Part shown: positions 53,920-62,195 of the stretch, piece by piece | How positions within the stretch are numbered: the first letter of the stretch is position 1 | Layout of the letters: every line of letters begins with the position of its first letter | Notes under the pieces: generated by a model | Database searches by the model: none | What the model was told of the DNA's origin: nothing | Seen by the model: the letters and a program-made list of their open reading frames with translations, nothing else | NCBI RefSeq assembly: GCF_000421265.1 | Contig: NZ_ATWN01000002.1 | Location: 372,001 to 436,000, forward strand | Direction: 5' to 3' | Origin: Thalassospira lucentensis MCCC 1A00383 = DSM 14000 | GTDB lineage: Bacteria; Pseudomonadota; Alphaproteobacteria; Rhodospirillales; Thalassospiraceae | DNA: 64,000 nucleotides | Program-made: the position numbers and the translations under genes

Positions 53920-55254
53920 GTGGGTAGTGAACGGAACGGATGGATCAAGCGATTGATGCCGACAGGCCTTTTGGGCCGGTCGCTTTTGATTCTGATGACG
54001 CCGATGTTGCTGTTGCAGATTGTCACTGTGCTGATCTTTTTTGAGCGCCACTGGGACACGGTCGCACGTCAGCTCAGCCGTGGACTTGCCGGTGATGTGG
54101 CCTATGTCATTGATTATCTGGGTCAGTTTCCTGACGAAGAACATTACCAATGGATTCAGCATTCAGCCCGCGGGCGCATGCAACTTGATCTGGTGTTTGA
54201 ACCAGACGAGATTTTGCAGGAGGAAACCACTGAACCGCCGTTTGGTCTGGTGTCCGAGGAATTGTTTAATGCCCTTGATGAGCGATTGGCGCGTCCGTTT
54301 TATTTCAATCTCGATCTGGATGACCGCCAGCTTGAAATTCGGGTTCAACTGAAAGAGGGCGTGCTGTCGATCGTCGCCCCGCGCAAACGACTTTATAATT
54401 CAACCACCTATATCTTCTTCATGTGGATCGCCGGATCGGCCCTGATCCTGTATGGGGTCGCGGTGATATTCATGCGCAATCAAGTGCGCCCGATCCGCCG
54501 TTTGGCGAAGGCTGCTGATCAGTTTGGCCGGGGTGTTGATGTCGAGGACTTCAAGCCCGAAGGGGCGTCCGAAGTTCGCATGGCGGCAACATCTTTCTTG
54601 TCGATGCGCGACCGTATCGGGCGGCATTTGTCGCAACGCACGGCCCTTTTGGCCGGGGTGTCGCATGACCTGCGCACACCTTTGACCCGCATGAAGCTTG
54701 AACTGGCGATGCAGCAATCATCGCCGGGTGTTGATGCGCTCAAGCAGGACGTGGTTGATATGGAACGCATGGTCGACGCCTATCTGGCGTTTGCGCGCGG
54801 TGAAGAAGGTGAAAAGGCCGAGCCGACTGATATTGGCAAACTTCTGACCGATCAGGTGGGCGAGGCCTTGCGCGATGGTCAGCAGATTGATCTGCATATC
54901 GAAGACAATCTTGATATGGAGCTCCGCCCGCAATCGATGCGCCGCTGTATTGCCAACATCATGTCCAATGCCGGGCGATATGCCAATAACCTGTCGGTGC
55001 GCGCCGGTCGGCGTGGGCCCGATTATGAAATTGTCTTTGATGATGATGGTCCGGGCATTCCGGCCGATAAGCGCGAAGAAGTCTTCAAACCGTTTTTCCG
55101 GCTTGAGGAATCACGCAATCAGGCCACCGGCGGCGTCGGGCTTGGCATGACCATCGCACGCGATTCAGCGCGTGGGCATGGCGGCGAAGTCGTGCTGGCG
55201 GATGCACCGGGCGGTGGCTTGCGCGTGCGCCTGATCTTGCCGGTCGGGCATTAA
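53920..55254 (+). CDS. EnvZ-type membrane sensor histidine kinase
   Basis: A 444-residue kinase. A membrane helix (about 20-42, SLLILMTPMLLLQIVTVLIFF) precedes a periplasmic domain of about 110 residues. The second membrane helix is at about 158-180, followed by HAMP, phosphoacceptor helix GVSHDLRTPLTRMK (His near 248), N-box NIMSNAGRYA, G1 DDDGPGIP and G2 GVGLGM. GTG 53920 with AGGGAAG upstream is the best start. It is the evident partner of the preceding OmpR-family regulator and is closed by a bidirectional terminator. Confidence 0.88.
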   Translation: MGSERNGWIKRLMPTGLLGRSLLILMTPMLLLQIVTVLIFFERHWDTVARQLSRGLAGDVAYVIDYLGQFPDEEHYQWIQHSARGRMQLDLVFEPDEILQEETTEPPFGLVSEELFNALDERLARPFYFNLDLDDRQLEIRVQLKEGVLSIVAPRKRLYNSTTYIFFMWIAGSALILYGVAVIFMRNQVRPIRRLAKAADQFGRGVDVEDFKPEGASEVRMAATSFLSMRDRIGRHLSQRTALLAGVSHDLRTPLTRMKLELAMQQSSPGVDALKQDVVDMERMVDAYLAFARGEEGEKAEPTDIGKLLTDQVGEALRDGQQIDLHIEDNLDMELRPQSMRRCIANIMSNAGRYANNLSVRAGRRGPDYEIVFDDDGPGIPADKREEVFKPFFRLEESRNQATGGVGLGMTIARDSARGHGGEVVLADAPGGGLRVRLILPVGH

Positions 55255-55291
55255 GGCCGCGATATTTTCCAGTCCCGCATTTAGCGAATAC

Positions 55292-55324
55292 CAAAAGCCC
55301 CGTAATATGTTTACGGGGCTTTTG
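55292..55324. terminator. bidirectional terminator between sensor kinase and nitroreductase genes
   Basis: AAAAGCCCCGTAA and TTACGGGGCTTTT form a 13-bp stem (14 with the flanking C-G) around TATGT. Flanking A and T runs let it work for both converging genes. Confidence 0.9.
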
Positions 55325-55350
55325 TCGTGTCGGGCGATAAAAATGGCCGC

Positions 55351-56046
55351 TTAGAAGAATGTCGCGATTTCAGACAGCGGCTTTTTCTCGGTCGCGTGGG
55401 TTGGGATGGTCGCGTCTGATGCGGGATAGCCCGTGACCAGAAGAATGTAGGGTTTGTTGTGGGCAGGCCTTTGACAGATATCGGTCAGAAAGCTCATCGG
55501 GCTTGGCGTGTGCGTCAGGGTTGCAAGGCCCGCACGGTGCAGGGCGGCAATCAGAAAGCCCGTCGCAATGGAGACCGATTCCGGGACGTAATAGTTCTTG
55601 CGCAGCTTGCCGTCGGCCGAGGTGCTTTTGCGTTCGCCAAAGATGCAGATCAGCCAGGGAGCGATTTCAAGAAACGGTTTGCTGTCATCCGTGCCCAGCG
55701 GACCAAGTGCGTCGAGCCATTCTTCGCCGCCACGTCCCGCGTAAAAGGCGCGTTCTTCTTCCTCAGCCGCATCGCGGATCTGCTTTTTCATCGCCGGGTC
55801 GCCAATGACCGAAAAATGCCATGGCTGATGATTGGCGCCATTTGGCGCGGTTCCTGCCGCACGGATGCAGGTTTCAATAATGTCGCGCGGCACGGGCCGG
55901 TCAGAAAAATCGCGCACGGTGTGGCGGGTTTTAATGTCGTCATAGAAACCCTGAGCCCGCGCGCGCATCTGCGCCACATCATATTCCTGATAATCTGGCA
56001 GGGGGATCGGAACGAAGTCAGTTGTCAGGCCCTTGGTGGCAGTCAT
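55351..56046 (-). CDS. nitroreductase-family flavoprotein
   Basis: A 231-residue FMN-dependent nitroreductase-fold protein. The FMN-binding N-terminal [13 protein letters not shown] (about 42-54) and [16 protein letters not shown] are typical, as is the C-terminal [15 protein letters not shown] and VTGYPASDA. The pattern resembles the iodotyrosine-dehalogenase/BluB side of the family more than NfsB. ATG 56046 has AGGAA upstream; the frame upstream to 56262 is non-coding. A perfect 13-bp palindrome, also found before the GntR gene at 57384, lies 31 bp upstream. Confidence 0.85.
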   Translation of the reverse strand: MTATKGLTTDFVPIPLPDYQEYDVAQMRARAQGFYDDIKTRHTVRDFSDRPVPRDIIETCIRAAGTAPNGANHQPWHFSVIGDPAMKKQIRDAAEEEERAFYAGRGGEEWLDALGPLGTDDSKPFLEIAPWLICIFGERKSTSADGKLRKNYYVPESVSIATGFLIAALHRAGLATLTHTPSPMSFLTDICQRPAHNKPYILLVTGYPASDATIPTHATEKKPLSEIATFF

Positions 56047-56076
56047 GGCACTTTCCTGAAATTGTTGTTTTATTAA

Positions 56077-56089
56077 ATTGTCAGACAAT
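56077..56089. promoter_or_regulatory. GntR/FCD-type operator upstream of nitroreductase
   Basis: ATTGTCAGACAAT, a perfect 13-bp palindrome matching the GTC-N-GAC type core of FadR/FCD GntR regulators, identical to 58166-58178. It starts 31 bp upstream of the nitroreductase start. Confidence 0.68.
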
Positions 56090-56213
56090 CGTACGGGGAG
56101 ATGTGCCCTAGAGCAAGTGTCAACAGTAGAATTTTGGGGCAAAGCCAGCATGTTTGGGTGAGAGGTCGGGCTGGTGGCCAGATATCGGCCAAGCATCTTG
56201 TGAGGTCCCAAAG

Positions 56214-56244
56214 CGCCCTGCCACAGCAAAAATGCAGCAGGGCG
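56214..56244 (-). terminator. hairpin after the RidA gene
   Basis: CGCCCTGC and GCAGGGCG pair in an 8-bp stem around a 15-base loop, 14 bp past the RidA stop on the minus strand. Only a short T run follows. Confidence 0.5.
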
Positions 56245-56258
56245 TTTATCGGGAGAAA

Positions 56259-56660
56259 TCAAACCTTGGCAGGAATGCGGGCGATCACTTTGATTTCGAA
56301 ATCGAACCCGGCAAGCCAGTTGACACCAATCGCCGTCCAGTTCGGATAGGGCGCCTGATCAAAGACGGTGCTTTTTACGTCCATGATTGTTTCGAACTGA
56401 TGTTCTGGATCTGTATGGAACGTTGTGACGTCAACGATGTCATCGATGGTGCAGTCTGCGGCCTTGAGCACAGCCTTGAGATTGTCAAATGCAAGGATGA
56501 CTTGCTTGCGGAAATCGGGTTCGGGAGAACCGTCTTCGCGGCTGCCGACCTGGCCAGAAACGAAGAGCAGGTCACCGGACTGTATGGCCGCTGAATAGCC
56601 ATGCTGTTCATAAAGATCATGACGGTTTGCGGGGAAGATGGGTTTGTTGGTAAGGGGCAT
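56259..56660 (-). CDS. RidA/YjgF/UK114-family protein
   Basis: A 133-residue small homotrimer-type protein: [34 protein letters not shown] and the C-terminal sheet segment are the family pattern. The arginine that activates imine hydrolysis in true RidA (in VARLP) is not at the equivalent place (VNWLA), so it may not be an imine deaminase but one of the Rid subfamilies tied to a catabolic path. ATG 56660 has GAGGAC upstream. It is divergent from a TetR gene across a gap with three near-identical palindromes. Confidence 0.85.
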   Translation of the reverse strand: MPLTNKPIFPANRHDLYEQHGYSAAIQSGDLLFVSGQVGSREDGSPEPDFRKQVILAFDNLKAVLKAADCTIDDIVDVTTFHTDPEHQFETIMDVKSTVFDQAPYPNWTAIGVNWLAGFDFEIKVIARIPAKV

Positions 56661-56703
56661 GTTGTCCTCATTCAGGTAAGAGTGGAATTGTTTTGGGTAT
56701 TCA

Positions 56704-56718
56704 CATACGATGCGTATA
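56704..56718. promoter_or_regulatory. TetR operator repeat 1
   Basis: CATACGATGCGTATA, first of three near-identical 15-bp palindromes in the 121-bp gap between RidA and TetR genes. Confidence 0.7.
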
Positions 56719-56729
56719 TTAACTAACGA

Positions 56730-56744
56730 CATACGAAGCGTATG
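56730..56744. promoter_or_regulatory. TetR operator repeat 2
   Basis: CATACGAAGCGTATG, the most symmetric copy, 26 bp from repeat 1. Confidence 0.72.
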
Positions 56745-56751
56745 TCAATTG

Positions 56752-56766
56752 CATATGATGCGTATA
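56752..56766. promoter_or_regulatory. TetR operator repeat 3
   Basis: CATATGATGCGTATA, 22 bp from repeat 2 and 15 bp before the TetR start codon, so it overlaps the TetR ribosome site region. Confidence 0.7.
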
Positions 56767-56781
56767 TGAAAGAGGTGGGAC

Positions 56782-57387
56782 ATGGCGACAACAACCCGCG
56801 CAGCTAAAATGGCGGAAACGCGTGCAAAACTGATTGCCGCAGGCCGCAAGGCATTTGCGGAAAAAGGCTATTCCGGTGCATCGATGGACGATCTGACAGC
56901 AGATGTCGGTTTGACGCGCGGTGCGCTCTATCACAACTTTGGTGACAAGAAGGGATTGATGGCGGCGGTTGTGGATGAGATCGACACCGTTATGGCGACA
57001 CGCGCACATGAAGCGGGTCAGAAAGCCGGAGGTAGCTGGAAAGGTCTTCTGGCCGAAGGGGCGGCCTATATCGAGATGGCGCTTCAGCCCGAAGTGCAGC
57101 GGATCGTGTTGCTTGATGGTCCGGCGGTGCTTGGCGATCCGTCACAATGGCCAAGTCAGAACCGATGTCTTCAGGCAACAATCGCGACCTTGCAGGACCT
57201 TGCGGCCGAGAAGGCGATCAAGCCTGTTGATATTGAAGCCTTCGCGCGGCTTCTGAACGGTGTCGCACTTAATGCCGCACTTTGGGTTGCCGCAAGTGAG
57301 ACTCCAGAAGCGACCCTGCCCAAGGTCGTAGCGGCGTTCGAATGTCTTGCGTCTGGTGTTCTGGTAACGCCAGAAAGCAGTGTTTAG
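56782..57387 (+). CDS. TetR-family transcriptional regulator
   Basis: A 201-residue TetR repressor: helix-turn-helix about 8-56 (ARKAFAEKGYSGASMDDLTADVGLTRGALYHNFGDK direction visible in pieces) and a helical ligand domain. GAGGTGGGA precedes ATG 56782. It is divergent from the RidA gene; three palindromes in the gap make it the probable repressor of both. Its 3' end overlaps the convergent GntR gene by 4 bp. Confidence 0.9.
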   Translation: MATTTRAAKMAETRAKLIAAGRKAFAEKGYSGASMDDLTADVGLTRGALYHNFGDKKGLMAAVVDEIDTVMATRAHEAGQKAGGSWKGLLAEGAAYIEMALQPEVQRIVLLDGPAVLGDPSQWPSQNRCLQATIATLQDLAAEKAIKPVDIEAFARLLNGVALNAALWVAASETPEATLPKVVAAFECLASGVLVTPESSV

Positions 57388-58064
57388 GACGCGTGATCAT
57401 TGAAATGATCGTCGGACAGGGCCTGCACCAATTGGCGCGACTGATCGACGTGATCGATCATGATAGACTCGGCCCGTTTGGCATCCCCTTGTTTGATCGC
57501 GGCAACGATTTCGCGGTGTGCGCCATTGGTCGCCAGGACCTTCTCGTCGGCGACAAGCACACGAAATTGCAGCCAATAGACATTATTGGCGATCCGGCGC
57601 AGCTGTTCGCATAGCAGGGCATTGCCGCTGACATCGGCAAACAGCATGTGAAAGGCAAGGTTATGACGCGACATGGCGGTGAGGTCGCGGGCGGCCTCGG
57701 CGCGATCAAGCTGGTCCTGGATGGTTTCAAGTGGGCTGATGTCTGCGTGCAGCATTGGTGTCGCCAACCGTACCGCCAGTCCTTCCAGCGCGCTTCGGAC
57801 GGTAAACAGGTCATCGACTTCGCGCCGGGTCATGTGCCTGACACTGACACCGCGATATGGCTGGGAAAGCAGCAGGCCGTCGGAGGTCAACTGACGAAAG
57901 GCTTCGCGCACAGACGGGCGGCTCACCGACAGTTTCTTGGCAAAGTCGATTTCGGTCAGCCGCTGTCCGGGGGCCAGACGGCCTTCGCGGATGGCATTGG
58001 TGATGGCGTCCGTGATGTGCTGAACTGTCAGGTTGTCGGGTTTTTCTGCGGCAGTTTGCATCAT
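57384..58064 (-). CDS. GntR-family regulator, FadR/FCD subgroup
   Basis: A 226-residue regulator: winged helix about 14-78 (LTEIDFAKKLSVSRPSVREAFRQL, then a wing) and FCD domain about 90-220 with metal-type residues in RHNLAFHMLF and GAHREIVAAIKQGD. The palindrome ATTGTCAGACAAT lies 102 bp upstream of its start and again before the nitroreductase gene, so both are likely targets; ferredoxin reductase, divergent across the same gap, may be a third. Confidence 0.88.
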   Translation of the reverse strand: MMQTAAEKPDNLTVQHITDAITNAIREGRLAPGQRLTEIDFAKKLSVSRPSVREAFRQLTSDGLLLSQPYRGVSVRHMTRREVDDLFTVRSALEGLAVRLATPMLHADISPLETIQDQLDRAEAARDLTAMSRHNLAFHMLFADVSGNALLCEQLRRIANNVYWLQFRVLVADEKVLATNGAHREIVAAIKQGDAKRAESIMIDHVDQSRQLVQALSDDHFNDHAS

Positions 58065-58165
58065 ATATCACCCGTTTGCGGTGGATCATTGTTCGCCCGG
58101 TTCTGATCGGGTATCACACAGCAATGCCGTGTTGCCAATCGCGGCAGGTCACTCTATCGTGCATG

Positions 58166-58178
58166 ATTGTCAGACAAT
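58166..58178. promoter_or_regulatory. GntR/FCD-type operator upstream of the GntR gene and fpr
   Basis: ATTGTCAGACAAT, a perfect palindrome identical over 13 bp to the one before the nitroreductase gene at 56077. Confidence 0.68.
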
Positions 58179-58201
58179 ATTCTACATATATTTTGTATAA
58201 A

Positions 58202-58220
58202 TTTGTGTAATTCACACAAA
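58202..58220. promoter_or_regulatory. second palindrome upstream of fpr
   Basis: TTTGTGTAATTCACACAAA, a 19-bp inverted repeat with 7-bp perfect arms, about 150 bp before fpr. The TGTG...CACA form recalls CRP/FNR-superfamily sites, though the half-site spacing is shorter than for CRP. Confidence 0.5.
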
Positions 58221-58371
58221 AATTACAAAAAATGAGATTGTTTTCTTGCGATATACGGTGAAGTGATGTTAAATCGCGCCAACTTGGCATGGACGTTTTG
58301 CCGGGATATACATCCTTATTCCCGCCGCGCCCCTGAAAACATCTTTAGACGAAACGGATTGATGCAGCGTT

Positions 58372-59148
58372 ATGGCCAGCAATTTTAACGAAGAAACCGT
58401 CACCTATGTCCATCACTGGACGGACACTCTCTTCACGTTCAAAACCACGCGTGATCCGGGCTTTCGGTTCATCAATGGTCAGTTCGCGATGATCGGCCTC
58501 GAAGTTGAAGGCAAGCCGCTTTTGCGCGCCTATTCGATGGTCAGTGCGAACTATGACGAGGAACTTGAATTCTTTTCGATCAAGGTGCCCGATGGACCGC
58601 TGACGTCGCGTTTGCAGCACGTCAAGCTGGGTGACAAGATCCTGGTAGGGCGCAAGCCAACCGGAACCCTGATCCATGACAATTTGCTGCCGGGCAAAAA
58701 CCTGTGGCTGTTGTCGACCGGTACCGGTCTGGCGCCGTTCATGAGCGTGATCCGCGATTACGAAACCTACGAGCGCTATAACAAGGTTGTTCTGGTGCAT
58801 GGCTGCCGCGAAGTGCGTGAACTGGCCTATCAGGAATTCATTCACAGCGAACTGCCCAACAATGAATTCTTTGGCGAAGACGTTCAGAGCAAGCTTCTGT
58901 ACTATCCGACCGTCACCCGCGAAGAGTTCAAAAATCAGGGCCGCATCACCGAACTGATGAAATCGGGCAAGCTGTATAGCGACCTTGGCCTGCCCAAGCC
59001 ATCCCTTGAAAATGACCGCTTCATGCTGTGTGGCAATCCGGAAATGATTGCCGACACCCGCGAAATGCTGGTCGAGTGGGGTGGCAAGGAAGGCAACATG
59101 AATGAGCCGGGCCATTTCGTGATCGAAAAAGCGTTCGTCGAGAAGTAA
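58372..59148 (+). CDS. fpr: ferredoxin/flavodoxin-NADP+ reductase
   Basis: A 258-residue bacterial-type FNR (Rhodobacter FPR subclass). The FAD-binding motif is RAYSMVS (about 53-59), the NADP phosphate loop STGTGLAPFMSV (about 115-126), LVHGCREV, and the C-terminal GHFVIEKAFVEK extension contacts FAD. It exchanges electrons between NADPH and ferredoxin or flavodoxin, for Fe-S assembly, oxidative stress or reductive reactions. The ribosome site before ATG 58372 is weak. Monocistronic with a terminator at 59194. Confidence 0.93.
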   Translation: MASNFNEETVTYVHHWTDTLFTFKTTRDPGFRFINGQFAMIGLEVEGKPLLRAYSMVSANYDEELEFFSIKVPDGPLTSRLQHVKLGDKILVGRKPTGTLIHDNLLPGKNLWLLSTGTGLAPFMSVIRDYETYERYNKVVLVHGCREVRELAYQEFIHSELPNNEFFGEDVQSKLLYYPTVTREEFKNQGRITELMKSGKLYSDLGLPKPSLENDRFMLCGNPEMIADTREMLVEWGGKEGNMNEPGHFVIEKAFVEK

Positions 59149-59193
59149 TTTCAAGGCTTGATAACGCTGGTTTCAAAAATAATCGTCTATTTT

Positions 59194-59228
59194 AAAAGGG
59201 CACAGCGCATTGCGTTTGTGTCCTTTTT
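59194..59228 (+). terminator. rho-independent terminator of fpr
   Basis: AAAAGGGCACA pairs with TGTGTCCTTTT (one G-U) around a 12-base loop, followed by T residues, 45 bp after the fpr stop. Confidence 0.75.
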
Positions 59229-59379
59229 AATGTTTTGATCCAAAAATATATACCTATGGATATGCTGCTCCCCAAATGGGGATATTTTTGTATAGGTGTT
59301 TTGCGTAAATTCCTCTCAACGCCGCGTTCGGCAGTAAGAGGCAGTGTTCTGCCTTAATGACGATTGATAGGAGTTTACC

Positions 59380-60870
59380 ATGGCTATCTTCAATTTTTTT
59401 AAGCGCAACACCGGTTCTCTGGCGAAAGAGACTTTGACAGCACTTGACCAGTCGCTGGCCGTTATCGAGTTTGATCCGCAAGGAACGATATTGCGGGCAA
59501 ATGATAACTTTTTGTCGGTCCTGGAATATGAGCTGGCCGAAATCGTTGGCAAGCATCACGCGATATTTGTGCCTGCTGAGATCAAAAACAGTCCGGACTA
59601 CGATCTGTTCTGGTCTGATTTGCGCGGGGGTACTTTTAAATCCGCAGCATTCCCACGCATTACCAAAAGCGGCCAGCGGGTTTGGATCGAAGCAACCTAT
59701 AACCCGGTGCGCAATAAAAAAGGCGAGGTTGTCAAGATCGTCAAATTTGCATCCGACATCACCAAGCGTCAGCAGACCTTTGCCGATTTCGAAGGCAAGG
59801 TAAATGCGATCAACCGCAGCCAAGCGGTGATTGAGTTTGATCTTCAGGGAAACATTCTGGACGCCAACGACAATTTCCTGAATGTGATGGGCTATGAACT
59901 GTCGGAAGTTGTTGGTCGCCGCCACAAAATCTTTGTCGATCCGCAATATTCAAGCAGTGCAGAATATGACGAATTTTGGAAAGATTTAGGTCGCGGGAAT
60001 TTCTGTGCAAAGCAGTTCAAGCGCATTGCCAAGAGCGGCAAAGAAATCTGGATCGAGGCGTCTTACAATCCGATCTTTGACCCTGACGGCAATCCTTACA
60101 AAGTCATCAAATATGCCACCGATATTACCGAGCAGGTGAACTTGCTGTCGGAGCTTAAGGCGATGATCGATACCAATTTCACTGAAATCGATCACAGTCT
60201 GGGCGAGCTTGATCAACGATCAGACGTGGCAACTTCGTCATGTGAAGAAACATCTGAAAATGTTCAGGCGGTTGCTGCGGGGACCGAGCAACTTGCCGCA
60301 TCGATTGCAGAAATTTCGCGCAGCATGTCTGAGGCGCGGGCGTCAACTGATATGGTTTTCGAAAAGGCGGTTCAGGCGGGGGCATCGACCGGCAGAATGA
60401 CCGAACTGGTCGGCGCGATGAGCAATATCATCGACGTCATTCAAGGTATTGCCGGGCAGATCAACTTACTGGCACTCAACGCAACGATTGAGTCCGCCCG
60501 CGCGGGGGAAGCTGGCAAAGGGTTTGCAGTGGTTGCGACGGAGGTTAAAAATCTTGCCAATCAGGTGGCCCGCGCGACAGAGCAGATCACCGGTGAGATT
60601 GAAGGCGTTCAGAATATCGCCGAGGAAGTCACTGGCGTTCTTGGCACCATTCAGGGCGATGTCGAAGGGGTTGTAAATAACGTCACCACGATTTCGTCAG
60701 CGGTTGAAGAGCAAAGTGCGGTGACCCAGGAAGTGTCGGGCAATATGCAGCGCATGGCAGAATCGGTTGAACGGTTTTCATCGACCGTGCGTTATATCCG
60801 CGATGCGTCATCGCTGGTGTCGGGTACTGTAGGGCGCACACGCGAAGCGGCAGTGGTTCTTGCAAGGTAG
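59380..60870 (+). CDS. soluble PAS-PAS methyl-accepting chemotaxis-type protein
   Basis: A 496-residue cytoplasmic chemoreceptor with no membrane helix. PAS1 (about 25-130, [19 protein letters not shown] to [10 protein letters not shown]) and PAS2 (about 145-255, [19 protein letters not shown] to KYATDITEQ) are close duplicates. The rest (about 270-496) is an MCP signalling hairpin with tip [19 protein letters not shown]. The architecture matches Pseudomonas BdlA, a biofilm-dispersal protein; redox or energy sensing through flavin or haem PAS is possible. ATAGGAG precedes ATG 59380. No che genes are nearby. Confidence 0.88.
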   Translation: MAIFNFFKRNTGSLAKETLTALDQSLAVIEFDPQGTILRANDNFLSVLEYELAEIVGKHHAIFVPAEIKNSPDYDLFWSDLRGGTFKSAAFPRITKSGQRVWIEATYNPVRNKKGEVVKIVKFASDITKRQQTFADFEGKVNAINRSQAVIEFDLQGNILDANDNFLNVMGYELSEVVGRRHKIFVDPQYSSSAEYDEFWKDLGRGNFCAKQFKRIAKSGKEIWIEASYNPIFDPDGNPYKVIKYATDITEQVNLLSELKAMIDTNFTEIDHSLGELDQRSDVATSSCEETSENVQAVAAGTEQLAASIAEISRSMSEARASTDMVFEKAVQAGASTGRMTELVGAMSNIIDVIQGIAGQINLLALNATIESARAGEAGKGFAVVATEVKNLANQVARATEQITGEIEGVQNIAEEVTGVLGTIQGDVEGVVNNVTTISSAVEEQSAVTQEVSGNMQRMAESVERFSSTVRYIRDASSLVSGTVGRTREAAVVLAR

Positions 60871-61029
60871 CTGGTGACAGCTATGAGGCAGAGTGGGCGG
60901 GGACATGATGTGTTCCCGCCTAATTTTTTGGAAAAGGGCGACCTTTAAAAACGATTTGTTCCGCAAAGTCGGGCGTTCAAAGCTTTGTTCCCATCGGTCA
61001 TGCACAGCCTATGCCCCAAAACCTGACGG

Positions 61030-61374
61030 TTAAAACAGTCGACTGCCATTTGGGACTTCCTGATCAGGTTTGATCAGAACGATGCCTTTGTCATCCGCGC
61101 CGTCGGGAAAACCCAAACACAGGAATTCGGACATGAACGGTCCGACCTGCTTTTTGGGGAAGTTGATAACGCCCGCGACCTGACGGCCGATCAGCTTTTC
61201 GGGGGTGTAATATTTGGTGATCTGGGCTGATGTTTTTTTGGTGCCGATGTCCGGGCCGAAATCCACCCACAGTTTTAAGGCCGGGCGGCGGGCTTCGGGG
61301 AAGTCTTGCGCATCAATGACGGTGCCAACGCGGATATCGACTTTTAGAAAATCATCAAAACTGATTTCGCTCAT
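61030..61374 (-). CDS. csaA: CsaA-like tRNA-binding domain protein
   Basis: A 114-residue stand-alone OB-fold tRNA-binding domain (EMAP/Trbp111 type): KVDIRVGTVIDAQDFPEARRP, then GRQVAGVINFPKKQVGPFMSE and LIKPDQEVPNGSRL. CsaA proteins bind tRNA and were described as export chaperones. Full length for the family and a plausible start at 61374. Monocistronic. Confidence 0.9.
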   Translation of the reverse strand: MSEISFDDFLKVDIRVGTVIDAQDFPEARRPALKLWVDFGPDIGTKKTSAQITKYYTPEKLIGRQVAGVINFPKKQVGPFMSEFLCLGFPDGADDKGIVLIKPDQEVPNGSRLF

Positions 61375-61474
61375 GATGTGGTCTCCTTGTTATGGCGCCA
61401 GATTAATGCGGGACGTCTGGTCTGAGAAGTCCAAAGCACGGGCCGGGCCAAAGTCAGGAGTTTGAGCAAAACAT

Positions 61475-61507
61475 AAGAAAAATGGCAGGACCAGAAGGTC
61501 CTGCCAT
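61475..61507 (-). terminator. rho-independent terminator of phaP
   Basis: ATGGCAGGACC (61482-61492) and GGTCCTGCCAT (61497-61507) form a perfect 11-bp stem with loop AGAA; a TTTTCTTAT tract follows on the minus strand. It lies 36 bp after the phasin stop. Confidence 0.85.
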
Positions 61508-61542
61508 CAAGTAGATTACGGGAAGTGTAAAGCGTTAAGCTG

Positions 61543-61995
61543 TTACTTCGCGACCGCACTCTTTTCGATTACGGTTTTGAATTCGTCGAGAGAATCGGTA
61601 AAGCGAGTCTGCAGAAGAGAAAGTGCCTCTTCCTGAGACTTGGTTACCAGACCTGACAGTTCCTTGGCATTCGAAAGTGCTTCTTCGTATGCGGCTTTCG
61701 CGACTTCGGTCTGCTTTGCAGCAGACGCCATCGGGTCGTCAGCGGATGTAGCAGCAAAATCTTTGCCCTGCGTCTGGACTTTGTCCAGCAGCGACTTGAA
61801 GATTTCACCCTGGCGCTGAGCAACAGCCTGGAAACCATCGAAGGCTACCTTGTTGGCTTTGGTCAGGGCTTCCATGTTTTTACGCTGGAAAGCCATCATT
61901 TCGTTCACGTCAACACCCGGAATTTTAAAGTCCGCGGTGTACTTGGTGAAGTCGAGATCAAAGAACGGGTTCGTTGCCTTTTTTGCGGCGGTCAT
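61543..61995 (-). CDS. phaP: phasin (PHA granule-associated protein)
   Basis: A 150-residue, almost wholly helical amphipathic protein of the Phasin_2 type: MMAFQRKNMEALTKANKVAFDGFQAVAQRQ is the family core (about 33-62), followed by heptad-like helices (EVAKAAYEEALSNAKEL). It coats polyhydroxybutyrate granules made by the phaA/phaB pathway encoded about 48 kb away. ATG 61995 has GGAG upstream; an extension to 62025 is less likely. Two TGC-type palindromes in its promoter fit control by PhaR, and the strong terminator suits a highly expressed gene. Confidence 0.92.
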   Translation of the reverse strand: MTAAKKATNPFFDLDFTKYTADFKIPGVDVNEMMAFQRKNMEALTKANKVAFDGFQAVAQRQGEIFKSLLDKVQTQGKDFAATSADDPMASAAKQTEVAKAAYEEALSNAKELSGLVTKSQEEALSLLQTRFTDSLDEFKTVIEKSAVAK

Positions 61996-62043
61996 GGTTT
62001 GCACTCCATCTAAAAATTTGAACATTTATGGAATGAGGCGCTA

Positions 62044-62058
62044 TTGTGCGCCGCACAA
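62044..62058. promoter_or_regulatory. PhaR-type palindrome 1 upstream of phaP
   Basis: TTGTGCGCCGCACAA, a perfect 15-bp palindrome 49 bp upstream of the phasin start, containing the TGC-N3-GCA core seen in PhaR targets. Confidence 0.62.
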
Positions 62059-62103
62059 ATTCAACTGCAATATGAAGGAATGGATCGCTTTCGTCAAGGA
62101 TTA

Positions 62104-62119
62104 TTTTGCACTGCACAAA
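62104..62119. promoter_or_regulatory. PhaR-type palindrome 2 upstream of phaP
   Basis: TTTTGCACTGCACAAA, 60 bp from palindrome 1 and identical over 16 bp to 36623-36638 in the petA-trmL gap. Confidence 0.62.
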
Positions 62120-62195
62120 AACCGTAAGGTTATTGTTTTATGTCGGTAACATAACCCTGAGTGTTCATGTATCTTTTGGATTTTAGATCAGATAC

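Larger units (their letters stand above)
58065..58371. other. divergent regulatory gap between GntR and fpr
   Basis: About 307 bp, strongly AT-rich at 58175-58260. It holds the GntR-type operator at 58166 and a second palindrome at 58202, and presumably both promoters. I see no gene. Confidence 0.6.

Noticed and set aside
58345..59154. 269-codon minus-strand frame antisense to fpr
   Set aside because: Mirror of the ferredoxin reductase gene; the plus strand carries FAD and NADP motifs.
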